NCBI RefSeq assembly: GCF_026239735.1
Contig: NZ_JAPIVT010000023.1
Coordinates: 1-64,000 of the forward strand
DNA length: 64,000 bases
Direction of reading: 5' to 3'
Source: Pedobacter sp. MC2016-05
Lineage (GTDB): Bacteria > Bacteroidota > Bacteroidia > Sphingobacteriales > Sphingobacteriaceae
Shown: positions 35,540-42,765 of the stretch, piece by piece
How positions within the stretch are numbered: position 1 is the first letter of the stretch
Layout of the letters: each line of letters begins with the position of its first letter
The notes under the pieces: generated by a model
Database searches by the model: none
Told to the model about the DNA's origin: nothing
The model's input: only the letters and a program-made list of their open reading frames with translations
Program-made: the position numbers and the translations under genes

Positions 35540-36427
35540 TTAAAATTTAATGGTTGCTGGAAGGTATTTACTAACAAGCGCCTCGTAATAAGGCTTTAAT
35601 TCTTCCCAGCTTTTTTGATTAGGATTTTTAGAGTATAAATCATAAGGGTTGAATAATCTTACCCATTTAAACATTTCGTGGTCTTTCTCACTCATTAAAT
35701 GATCGTAAGCATTTTCTTTATGCTGCGAGTAAAATGAGTGGTAACGCAGCATGTATAATCCTGGTTCAGGGATATAGGGTTTCATCATGTGATAAACATA
35801 CTCATCGTGCCCCCAAGACATGTGAACGTTATCGAGGCCGCAGTTTTGACTGTAAACACCCAGTTTAGTTTGGTACTCTGGATTCTTGAAATCAGGATTC
35901 AGTTCAAAAAACTCCGGATAAACAATTTTATCTGAATAAGCACAACCAACCGGAAATGTATCGCCCACAACTGCCCATTGCGGCTCACCGTAAAGACAAA
36001 GCACTTTTCCCATATCATGGATTAAACCCACAAGCACCATCCAGTCCGGGTGGCCATCATTTCTAATCGCTTCTGATGTTTGAAGCAGGTGTTGCATTTG
36101 ATCTAAATCTGTATCCGGATCAGAATCATCAACTAGTTTATTCAGAAAATCAAAAGCACTCCACACAGGCATTTCTTCCTTATCAAACTTCAAATAATCA
36201 GCTTTTTTCTGCTGAACAAAATCATAAGTTTGGTAAGTGTGGTTCAGTTTATAAAACTCTTTTACACCATCTTTTTCGGTTTCGTCGTAGTTTCTAAATT
36301 GTTCTTCTTTTTTGTCTGAATTGATATTGGACGGGTCTGGATAACGGATTAATAAATCCTCTTCCCATTGATCAATATTCTTCAATGGATTCTGATCTTC
36401 CTTCGAAAATATTTCTTCGTTTCTCAT
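35540..36427 (-). CDS. myo-Inositol oxygenase (MIOX)
   Basis: Cytoplasmic di-iron oxygenase that converts myo-inositol plus O2 to D-glucuronate. The 295-residue length fits the family (human enzyme 285). All six iron ligands can be seen: His113, His137 and Asp138 (LIHDMG), His207 (SWGHDEY), His230 (RYHSF) and Asp263 (YDLYSK). The N-terminal 55 residues are a charged extension. There is no signal peptide. It heads the minus-strand operon with SusC/SusD, and a predicted LacI-type operator lies about 95 bases upstream. MIOX is well known in eukaryotes and occurs sporadically in bacteria, so its place in a PUL is notable. Confidence 0.96.
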   Translation of the reverse strand: MRNEEIFSKEDQNPLKNIDQWEEDLLIRYPDPSNINSDKKEEQFRNYDETEKDGVKEFYKLNHTYQTYDFVQQKKADYLKFDKEEMPVWSAFDFLNKLVDDSDPDTDLDQMQHLLQTSEAIRNDGHPDWMVLVGLIHDMGKVLCLYGEPQWAVVGDTFPVGCAYSDKIVYPEFFELNPDFKNPEYQTKLGVYSQNCGLDNVHMSWGHDEYVYHMMKPYIPEPGLYMLRYHSFYSQHKENAYDHLMSEKDHEMFKWVRLFNPYDLYSKNPNQKSWEELKPYYEALVSKYLPATIKF

Positions 36428-36909
36428 AAGGCTAGAAATAATTTGGTTAAAATATGCTTTGTTTGATGATCTAAAGTTGAGTTTTTGAAACCTTAGATTT
36501 TTATGATTTGGGATTTTTATTTACGTAAACGATTAAGTAAATCAAGATAATTTAATATAACTAACTGACTTATAATCTCTTGTACTTTGACTCTATACAG
36601 ATTGATGCAGCGTTGGGTTTTATTAAGCAACCAAGAATGCTGGCACCTAAATAACTAAAGCAGGTAGGCAAATTGTTATTATAATTCCTTAGTTTAGTAG
36701 CAACGAATTTGTTACGTTGCATGCAACTTTCAAATTCGTTTTTGATAACCAGACAATCATCCCTGTAAGTGAGTCGTGGAGAAACAAGGCATATTAGCAT
36801 TGGATATATATCTTCCAATTTTGGTTTGTAAATCCAGCTGAAATGATCATCATTACGAGATGAAAAATGTTTTTGGTTATCCTGATTAACTAACAAAACG
36901 AGTAACCAA
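36428..36909. other. Divergent intergenic region between MIOX and LacI regulator
   Basis: These 482 AT-rich bases separate the divergent MIOX and LacI-type genes and must carry both promoters. The only element I could define is the operator-like palindrome at 36521-36540. A 120-codon minus-strand frame (36570-36932) overlaps the LacI start and lacks coding character, so it is not called. Confidence 0.6.
36521..36540. promoter_or_regulatory. Predicted LacI-type operator upstream of MIOX
   Basis: TTACGTAAACGATTAAGTAA is an imperfect palindrome centred on CG (16 of 20 positions symmetric). Its left half is identical to the best site of the set (42096). It lies between MIOX and the divergent LacI-type regulator, so it could govern both. 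Confidence 0.6.
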
Positions 36910-37917
36910 ATGTCGGGAGAGGTAAATATCAAAAGACTTGCGCAGGAGTTAAACCTGTCGATAGCAACTGTCTCAAAAGCACTTAATGATAGCTACGAAA
37001 TTAGCTTAAAAACAAAAACCAGGGTATTAACACTGGCAAAAGAACTTAACTACACTCCAAACCCTGCGGCCAGTAATCTACGTAGCAACAAAACTAAAAC
37101 CATTGCGGTAATTATACCGAACATTGCTAACAACTTCTTTTCCCTGGCCATCAAAGGGATCGAAGAAATTGCCAGGCAATATGGTTATCATGTCCTCATT
37201 TATCAAACACATGAAGATATTGAGATGGAAATGTTATTTACCAATAGTTTACTAAACGGCCGGGTAGATGGCATTTTGACTTCTGTATCGAGCAACGAAT
37301 ACAATAATGATTATTACCGCGATCTGGTTAAAAAAATTCCGCTGGTTTTTTTCGATCGGGTGTACGAATCTTTAGATGCCTTTAAAATTACCACTGATGA
37401 TTACCAGATTTCCTTTAATGCCACCGAACATTTAATTGAGTGTGGCTGTACTCAAATTTCCTATTTATACGGTTTGGAAAAACTACCTGCCGGCCGAACG
37501 CGATTTGCCGGATATAAAGATGCACTTGCAGCACATGGCATCAGCATCGATGAAAACCTAATTTTACATTATCAGCCAGAAGAAAATGAGAATGTGGCCA
37601 ACATTATCAATTTGTTCCAATCGCATAAGCCAGATGCAATTTTCTCCTCAATAGAAGAATTTGCAATTCCGGCATACCTTGCTTGCAGGGAATTAAAACT
37701 TAAAATTCCAGATGATGTAAAAATTATCAGCTTTTCTAACCTGAGTTCTGCAAAGTTGCTCAATCCTTCTTTGACAACAATTACGCAACCTGCATTTGAA
37801 ATCGGGATTGAGGCTGCTAAATGCCTGTTTAAAATCTTAACTAAACGTGGTATTGGAGATGATCAAAATATTGTGCTCAAATCAGTGCTCATCAAAAGAG
37901 AATCAACTGGTTGCTAA
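36910..37917 (+). CDS. LacI-family transcription regulator
   Basis: Cytoplasmic repressor of 335 residues. The N-terminal helix-turn-helix with hinge helix (about 4-58: IKRLAQELNLSIATVSKAL, then LNYTPNPAASNLRS) is followed by a periplasmic-binding-protein-like sugar-sensing domain (IAVIIPNIANNFFSLAIKGI to the end). It is divergent from MIOX and lies upstream of the symporter gene. Three palindromes of the LacI type (36521, 37944, 42096) flank the gene set, which fits local control of inositol, uronate or sugar use. The inducer is unknown. Confidence 0.94.
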   Translation: MSGEVNIKRLAQELNLSIATVSKALNDSYEISLKTKTRVLTLAKELNYTPNPAASNLRSNKTKTIAVIIPNIANNFFSLAIKGIEEIARQYGYHVLIYQTHEDIEMEMLFTNSLLNGRVDGILTSVSSNEYNNDYYRDLVKKIPLVFFDRVYESLDAFKITTDDYQISFNATEHLIECGCTQISYLYGLEKLPAGRTRFAGYKDALAAHGISIDENLILHYQPEENENVANIINLFQSHKPDAIFSSIEEFAIPAYLACRELKLKIPDDVKIISFSNLSSAKLLNPSLTTITQPAFEIGIEAAKCLFKILTKRGIGDDQNIVLKSVLIKRESTGC

Positions 37918-37943
37918 GAAAAACCTGCTTAAAATCGGTTAAA

Positions 37944-37963
37944 ACCCGAAAACGTTTACGTAA
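37944..37963. promoter_or_regulatory. Predicted LacI-type operator upstream of the symporter
   Basis: The right half GTTTACGTAA matches the consensus derived from the other sites, the left half is degraded, and the centre is CG. It lies 75 bases before the symporter start. A weak five-base hairpin with a T-run (about 37980-38002) follows and may end the LacI transcript. Confidence 0.55.
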
Positions 37964-38037
37964 TTAAATACCTTCTTTCATCCGCTTTGATTCGGATTTT
38001 TTCTGACTTTTAAAAAAACCAAATATATTACAACGCT

Positions 38038-39666
38038 ATGAATCACCTTTCAGCGCTTGACTGTGCCGTTTTCTTTTTGTACTTCGTTATCGTTTCGGCC
38101 TACGGTTATTATGTTTATAGATCTAAGAAACAAAAGAAAACAGATACTAAAGACTATTTTCTGGCTGAAGGATCTTTGACATGGTGGGCTATTGGCGCAT
38201 CCATCATTGCTTCAAATATTTCTGCAGAACATTTTATCGGTATGTCTGGCTCTGGCTTTGCCATGGGACTGGCCATCGCCAGTTACGAATGGATGGCTGC
38301 AGCAACGCTGATTATTGTAGCGGTTTTCTTCCTACCAATTTACCTTAAAAATAAAATTTATACCATGCCACAGTTTTTATCTACCCGGTATAACAATACC
38401 GTGAGTACTTTAATGGCTGTTTTTTGGTTACTGGTTTATGTGTTTGTTAACCTTACCTCTATCTTTTTTTTAGGTGCTATCGCCATAGAAACCATTACAG
38501 GAATTCCTTTTAGTACCTGTATCATTTTTCTGGCCATATTCTCTGCATTAATTACCCTTGGGGGGATGAAAGTGATTGGCTATACAGATGTCATCCAGGT
38601 TTTTGTTTTAGTTATCGGCGGATTAATCACTTGCTACATGGCGCTAAAACTCGTGTCGGAAAAACTGAATGTAGATACCGTTTTAGGTGCGCTGCCGATG
38701 TTACGCACCGAGGCTGCTGATCATTTTCACATGATATTTTCAAAGGGCGATAAGTTTTACAACGAACTTCCAGGTGTGGCTGTATTGGTTGGCGGTTTGT
38801 GGATTAACAACCTCAATTATTGGGGTTGCAATCAATACATCGTTCAAAGGGCTTTGGGGGCAGATTTAAAAACCGGAAGAAGCGGATTGATTTTCGCTGC
38901 CTTTTTAAAATTGCTAATTCCGGTTATCGTAGTGATTCCGGGTATTGCTGCTTTTGTGCTTTACCAGCGTGGCTATTTTCAGGCAGAAATGTTAGACAGT
39001 TCAGGCGTACTCAAACCAGATCATGCCTATCCGGTCTTAATGAACTTATTACCTATTGGCGTAAAAGGAATGGCTTTTGCAGCATTAACGGCAGCTATTG
39101 TGGCTTCGCTAGCAGGAAAATCAAACAGTATTGCCACCATTTTCACCTTAGATATTTATAAAAAATATATTAATCCTACTGCAAGCGAAACACGGATGGT
39201 TGCCGTTGGGCGATGGTCAGTGGTCATCGCATCGGTAATTGCCATTATTGTTGCTCCGGCGTTAAGAAGCTTTGATCAGGTATATCAGTTTATCCAGGAA
39301 TATGTCGGTTTTATTTCGCCGGGTGTATTTGCCATTTTTTTACTTGGCTTTTTCTGGAAACGAACAACATCAAGGGCAGCACTTTGTGCCGCACTGCTAA
39401 CCATTCCTCTTTCCATCTTCTTCAAATTCCTGCCCTCAATAAGTCAGGGTTTAATTGATGATATTCCTTTTCTAAATAGAATGTCGTGGGTTTTTGTGAC
39501 TATTATCGTGGTGATGGTGGTAATCACACTTACCGATCCTAAAAGTAAGAACAATCCGCAGGGCTTAGAGATTGACAAAACGATGTTTAAAGTTACGCCT
39601 GCATTTATGGTTGCATCTGTAATTATTGTAGGCATTATGGCCGCCCTTTATACAGTTTTTTGGTAA
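38038..39666 (+). CDS. Sodium/sugar symporter, SSS family (vSGLT-like)
   Basis: Inner-membrane transporter of 542 residues with about 14 helices. From memory it closely follows the Vibrio sodium/galactose symporter vSGLT along its whole length: NISAE-x-FIGMSG, LAIASYEWM, the FLK of the sugar site and IQEYVGFISPG. The residue equivalent to the sugar-contacting Gln69 of vSGLT is His here, as in mammalian SGLT1, and the position of Ser91 is Ala, so the ligand may differ. Candidates are myo-inositol (given MIOX next door), galacturonate-derived or simple hexoses. It is followed 30 bases later by GH28 and is probably the first gene of that operon. Confidence 0.92.
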   Translation: MNHLSALDCAVFFLYFVIVSAYGYYVYRSKKQKKTDTKDYFLAEGSLTWWAIGASIIASNISAEHFIGMSGSGFAMGLAIASYEWMAAATLIIVAVFFLPIYLKNKIYTMPQFLSTRYNNTVSTLMAVFWLLVYVFVNLTSIFFLGAIAIETITGIPFSTCIIFLAIFSALITLGGMKVIGYTDVIQVFVLVIGGLITCYMALKLVSEKLNVDTVLGALPMLRTEAADHFHMIFSKGDKFYNELPGVAVLVGGLWINNLNYWGCNQYIVQRALGADLKTGRSGLIFAAFLKLLIPVIVVIPGIAAFVLYQRGYFQAEMLDSSGVLKPDHAYPVLMNLLPIGVKGMAFAALTAAIVASLAGKSNSIATIFTLDIYKKYINPTASETRMVAVGRWSVVIASVIAIIVAPALRSFDQVYQFIQEYVGFISPGVFAIFLLGFFWKRTTSRAALCAALLTIPLSIFFKFLPSISQGLIDDIPFLNRMSWVFVTIIVVMVVITLTDPKSKNNPQGLEIDKTMFKVTPAFMVASVIIVGIMAALYTVFW

Positions 39667-39696
39667 AAATTAAATAGTACGCTAAATATAACATAG

Positions 39697-41112
39697 ATGA
39701 AGTTAAAATTAATTCTAGCAATCTTCCTTCTTTCGGGCTTTTTTGCCAATGCGCAATCAAAATTTAATATTAAAACCTATGGTGCGGTTGGCAACGGCAA
39801 AACCAATGATGCAGTGGCGATTCAAAAAGCTATCGATGCGTGTTCAAAAGCTGGCGGTGGCCAGGTAGTTGTTCCCGCCGGGCATGTTTATCTTTCGGGG
39901 CCCTTCAACTTAAAATCATTTGTAGAGTTAAGAGTAGAAGGCGGAGCCAAAATTTTAGCAAGTCCGGATGAAAAACTTTATACGGAAAGTGCCTTTGGCG
40001 ATAACAAAGGGGAAGGAACCGTATGGATTGGTGGAAAAGATTTGCAGCAGGTAAGCATTACGGGTAGCGGTGAAATTGACGGAAATGGCATTTCATTTAT
40101 GGGAGAAGAACTAGACGATTCTTATGTGCTCAAGCCTTTTAATGTTGTAGATCCGCGGCCACATTTACTCACTTTAATTGGTTGTAAAAAATTAAATATC
40201 GACGGCGTTACTTTTAAAAACTCTGCTTACTGGACGGTTCATTTAATAGGTTGTGACGATGTTGCGATTTCAAATATCACGTTGCTCAATAGTATCAAAA
40301 TTAGAAATAGCGATGGTATCGATATCGATCATAGTAAAAATGTAAGGATTACCAATTGTTATATCGAATCGGGTGATGATTGTATCTGCTTAAAAAACAG
40401 ACGTGAATTTGAAAAATATGGTCCATGCGAAAATATTGTCATTAGCAATTGTACTATGACTTCCAGCTCTTGTGCCATCAAAATCGGCTCTGAAAATATG
40501 GACCGCATTAGTAAAGTACTGATCAACAATTGTAATATCGTTAATAGTAATCGAGGCATAGGCATTCAAAACAGAGATGAAGGAACGGTAAGTGATGTAA
40601 TTTTTTCAAATCTGGTTATCGAATCCAAATTATTCTCAGATGTATGGTGGGGCAAAGCCGAGCCTATTTACATTACCGCGTACCCACGAGCAACAAGCAA
40701 TAACAAAGATGCGGGCTGGCGGTTACCGAAAGGTGAGACAAAAGGCCGCGTGGGTGCTGTAACAAATATTTATTTCTCCAATATTCGATGCACTGGAGAA
40801 GGTGGAGTTTACATTAGCGGCGAAAATCCTGAGAAGATTTCGAACATTTATTTTGATCAGGTAACTGTTGCAATGGAGAAAACAACTAAGCAGCCTGGCG
40901 GAGTTTATGACCGCAGGCCGAGCAATGTAGAGGGGATGGTAAAAAGTGATATTGCTGGTTTTTATTTCGAAAATACAGGCTACATCAGTTTACAAAACAG
41001 CGAAGTAATTTGGGGTAAAGCCAAACCTTCTTATGCAGGTAAAGCATTGGAAACAAAGGATGTAACTAAAATTAAATCAGTTAATTTTACAGAAAGAGAT
41101 GCGGATAAATAG
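39697..41112 (+). CDS. GH28 polygalacturonase-like glycoside hydrolase
   Basis: Secreted right-handed parallel beta-helix enzyme of 471 residues. The signal peptide ends at about residue 19 (FFANAQ). The start of the helix reads YGAVGNGKTNDAVAIQKAI. Catalytic aspartates are in NSDGIDID (Asp206) and SGDDCI (Asp227, Asp228). The GHG histidine motif of classical polygalacturonases is not seen at its expected place (SSSCAIKIGSEN instead), which is common in exo-acting or rhamnogalacturonan-type members. It hydrolyses pectic galacturonate bonds by inference. The stop overlaps the GH43 start by 14 bases, so the two are coupled. Confidence 0.9.
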   Translation: MKLKLILAIFLLSGFFANAQSKFNIKTYGAVGNGKTNDAVAIQKAIDACSKAGGGQVVVPAGHVYLSGPFNLKSFVELRVEGGAKILASPDEKLYTESAFGDNKGEGTVWIGGKDLQQVSITGSGEIDGNGISFMGEELDDSYVLKPFNVVDPRPHLLTLIGCKKLNIDGVTFKNSAYWTVHLIGCDDVAISNITLLNSIKIRNSDGIDIDHSKNVRITNCYIESGDDCICLKNRREFEKYGPCENIVISNCTMTSSSCAIKIGSENMDRISKVLINNCNIVNSNRGIGIQNRDEGTVSDVIFSNLVIESKLFSDVWWGKAEPIYITAYPRATSNNKDAGWRLPKGETKGRVGAVTNIYFSNIRCTGEGGVYISGENPEKISNIYFDQVTVAMEKTTKQPGGVYDRRPSNVEGMVKSDIAGFYFENTGYISLQNSEVIWGKAKPSYAGKALETKDVTKIKSVNFTERDADK

Positions 41113-42076
41113 AAACAACAAAAATATTGGCAGTTTTTCAGCATTGCTGATGCTGATGCTTATTTCGCTATCATCGATGGCGCAGCAGGTAAGTAATCCT
41201 ATTATCCCCGGGTATTTTGCCGATCCAACGGTTGTAAAGCAAAATGGCACCTATTATATTTATGCCACTATTGATCCATGGGGCGGAGATGAACTGGGTG
41301 TTTTTGAAACGAAAGACTTTGTTAACTTCACACGCCACCATTTAAATTGGCCAACCAAAAAAGCCTGTAACAGCCCAACCTCCAATAATTCGATGGTTTG
41401 GGCACCTTCTGTTGTCAGAGGTAAAGATAAGAAGTTTTACATGTACGTATCTGTCGGGAGCGAGGTTTGGGCTGGAGTAAGTGATCAACCTTTGGGGCCA
41501 TGGAAAAACCTCAAAAAAGATAACACGCCGCTAATTGCTGCGAAGTATTTTCCTGCCGTTCATAACATTGATGCTGATTGTTTTGTCGATGATAACGGCA
41601 ATGCCTATCTCTACTGGGGTTCGGGATTTAACTGGATTAATGGAAAATGCATGGCTGTAAAGTTAAAGCCAGATATGTTCAGTTTTGTAAATAAGCCAGT
41701 GGAGGTAACACCATCCGGTTATTTCGAAGCACCACACCTGATTAAAAGAAATAACGAATACTTGCTGATGTTTTCTGAAGGAAAAGCAATTGATGAAACC
41801 TATCGAATAGGATATGCAGTAGGCAAAACGCCCTTTGGTCCTTTCCAAAAGGGAAAAAATAGTCCAATTCTTTCAACTATACCTGGTACAGCAACAATAG
41901 GCCCCGGTCATCATACCGTAGTCACTTTAGGAAAACAGGATTACGTTTTATACCATCGCATTGTTCCGCAAAAGGAAAAGTATGTGCTTAGGGAACTTTG
42001 TTTGGATAGCCTTAAATACGACAATAAAAACCAACTCATGAAGGTTGTTCCGGTGAAAACGAAGCATATTAATTGA
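41099..42076 (+). CDS. GH43 family glycoside hydrolase
   Basis: Secreted five-bladed beta-propeller enzyme of 325 residues, the size of a single GH43 domain. The signal peptide ends near residue 29 (SSMAQ). The three family acids are visible: Asp42 (FADPT, base), Asp158 (HNIDADCF, pKa modulator) and Glu210 (GYFEAPH, acid). Alpha-L-arabinofuranosidase, beta-xylosidase or exo-galactanase activity are all possible. With the coupled GH28 gene, trimming of arabinan or galactan side chains of pectin is likely. The best LacI-type palindrome lies 20 bases after its stop. Confidence 0.92.
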   Translation: MRINRNNKNIGSFSALLMLMLISLSSMAQQVSNPIIPGYFADPTVVKQNGTYYIYATIDPWGGDELGVFETKDFVNFTRHHLNWPTKKACNSPTSNNSMVWAPSVVRGKDKKFYMYVSVGSEVWAGVSDQPLGPWKNLKKDNTPLIAAKYFPAVHNIDADCFVDDNGNAYLYWGSGFNWINGKCMAVKLKPDMFSFVNKPVEVTPSGYFEAPHLIKRNNEYLLMFSEGKAIDETYRIGYAVGKTPFGPFQKGKNSPILSTIPGTATIGPGHHTVVTLGKQDYVLYHRIVPQKEKYVLRELCLDSLKYDNKNQLMKVVPVKTKHIN

Positions 42077-42095
42077 GCTAAGCAAATGCGGTTTT

Positions 42096-42115
42096 TTACG
42101 TAAACGTTTACGCAA
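42096..42115. promoter_or_regulatory. Predicted LacI-type operator (best match)
   Basis: TTACGTAAACGTTTACGCAA has a 14-base perfect palindrome, CGTAAACGTTTACG, with only one asymmetric pair overall. It lies after GH43 and about 150 bases before the small gene at 42262. A weak half site, GTAAACGTTAA, occurs at 42251-42261 directly before that gene's start. Confidence 0.65.
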
Positions 42116-42261
42116 ATAAAGTAGCTCAGATTTAGTAAACCGACGTCTTTTTTTTACAATTTACAATAGACATCAAGCCAGCCATAATTTAAATTTAATT
42201 GTGCTCAATATGCTTTAAGGGTACTTTTTAAATATGGAAACATGCTTACTGTAAACGTTAA

Positions 42262-42627
42262 ATGGGAAAGAAGGTTAATATACTTTTTGATTCGACCAAT
42301 GATGGAATACTAGATTTCCAGCTGACTTACCATGTAACAGCGTCTCGCCGGAAATGGAAAGTTGACTGTTCGATAGTCTTATTATCTGATCAGAATTTTG
42401 AATGGTTGGAAAATGATTCTTTTGCTTTCAATGTTCAATCATTATTGATTGAAAACACCCTTGTAATCAGCTTTGGGAAATTGCAACCGCAAATTAATGC
42501 AGAGTATTACAAGCTGATGAATATTATTGCAAACTACGTTCAACTTATTGACTGTGACATTAATTGGGTCCCAGACCAGGAACTGATCATCGGCCCGCAA
42601 CCGGAACAACTGGTAGACAATTATTAG
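42262..42627 (+). CDS. Hypothetical protein of 121 residues
   Basis: I do not recognise this protein. It has 121 residues, no signal peptide and no membrane segment. The sequence is beta-rich at the start (ILDFQLTYHVTASRRKW) with a likely helix in the middle (AEYYKLMNIIANYVQL), and ends in an acidic tail. It is followed by a strong hairpin and preceded by a LacI-type operator, so it looks like a separately transcribed gene. No function is proposed. Confidence 0.6.
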   Translation: MGKKVNILFDSTNDGILDFQLTYHVTASRRKWKVDCSIVLLSDQNFEWLENDSFAFNVQSLLIENTLVISFGKLQPQINAEYYKLMNIIANYVQLIDCDINWVPDQELIIGPQPEQLVDNY

Positions 42628-42689
42628 CGCAGTGTTATTTCTTATTATCAAGAAAATTCACAAGAGTCAGAGCAAATAGATCAAAACTT

Positions 42690-42722
42690 AAGGGTTAGCA
42701 ACATTCTGAATTGCTAACCCTT
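42690..42722. terminator. Bidirectional terminator hairpin
   Basis: A perfect 12-base inverted repeat (AAGGGTTAGCAA at 42690-42701 and its complement at 42711-42722, nine-base loop) lies between the convergent genes ending at 42627 and 42766. T-rich bases follow at 42728-42737. Confidence 0.75.
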
Positions 42723-42765
42723 CAAATTACTTTTATTTGTGCAGTCGAGATTGGCTAGCCTCGAA

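Noticed and set aside
36570..36932. Minus-strand frame of 120 codons in the MIOX-LacI intergenic region
   Set aside because: It overlaps the LacI start, has no recognisable domain or signal and an AT-driven composition, and occupies the place where divergent promoters are expected.
37980..38003. Short hairpin ATCCG/CGGAT followed by T-run after the LacI gene
   Set aside because: The stem has only five pairs, so it was mentioned with the operator but not called as a terminator.
42247..42266. Fourth LacI-type operator next to the start of the gene at 42262
   Set aside because: Only about half of the positions match the consensus, so it is kept as a half site only.
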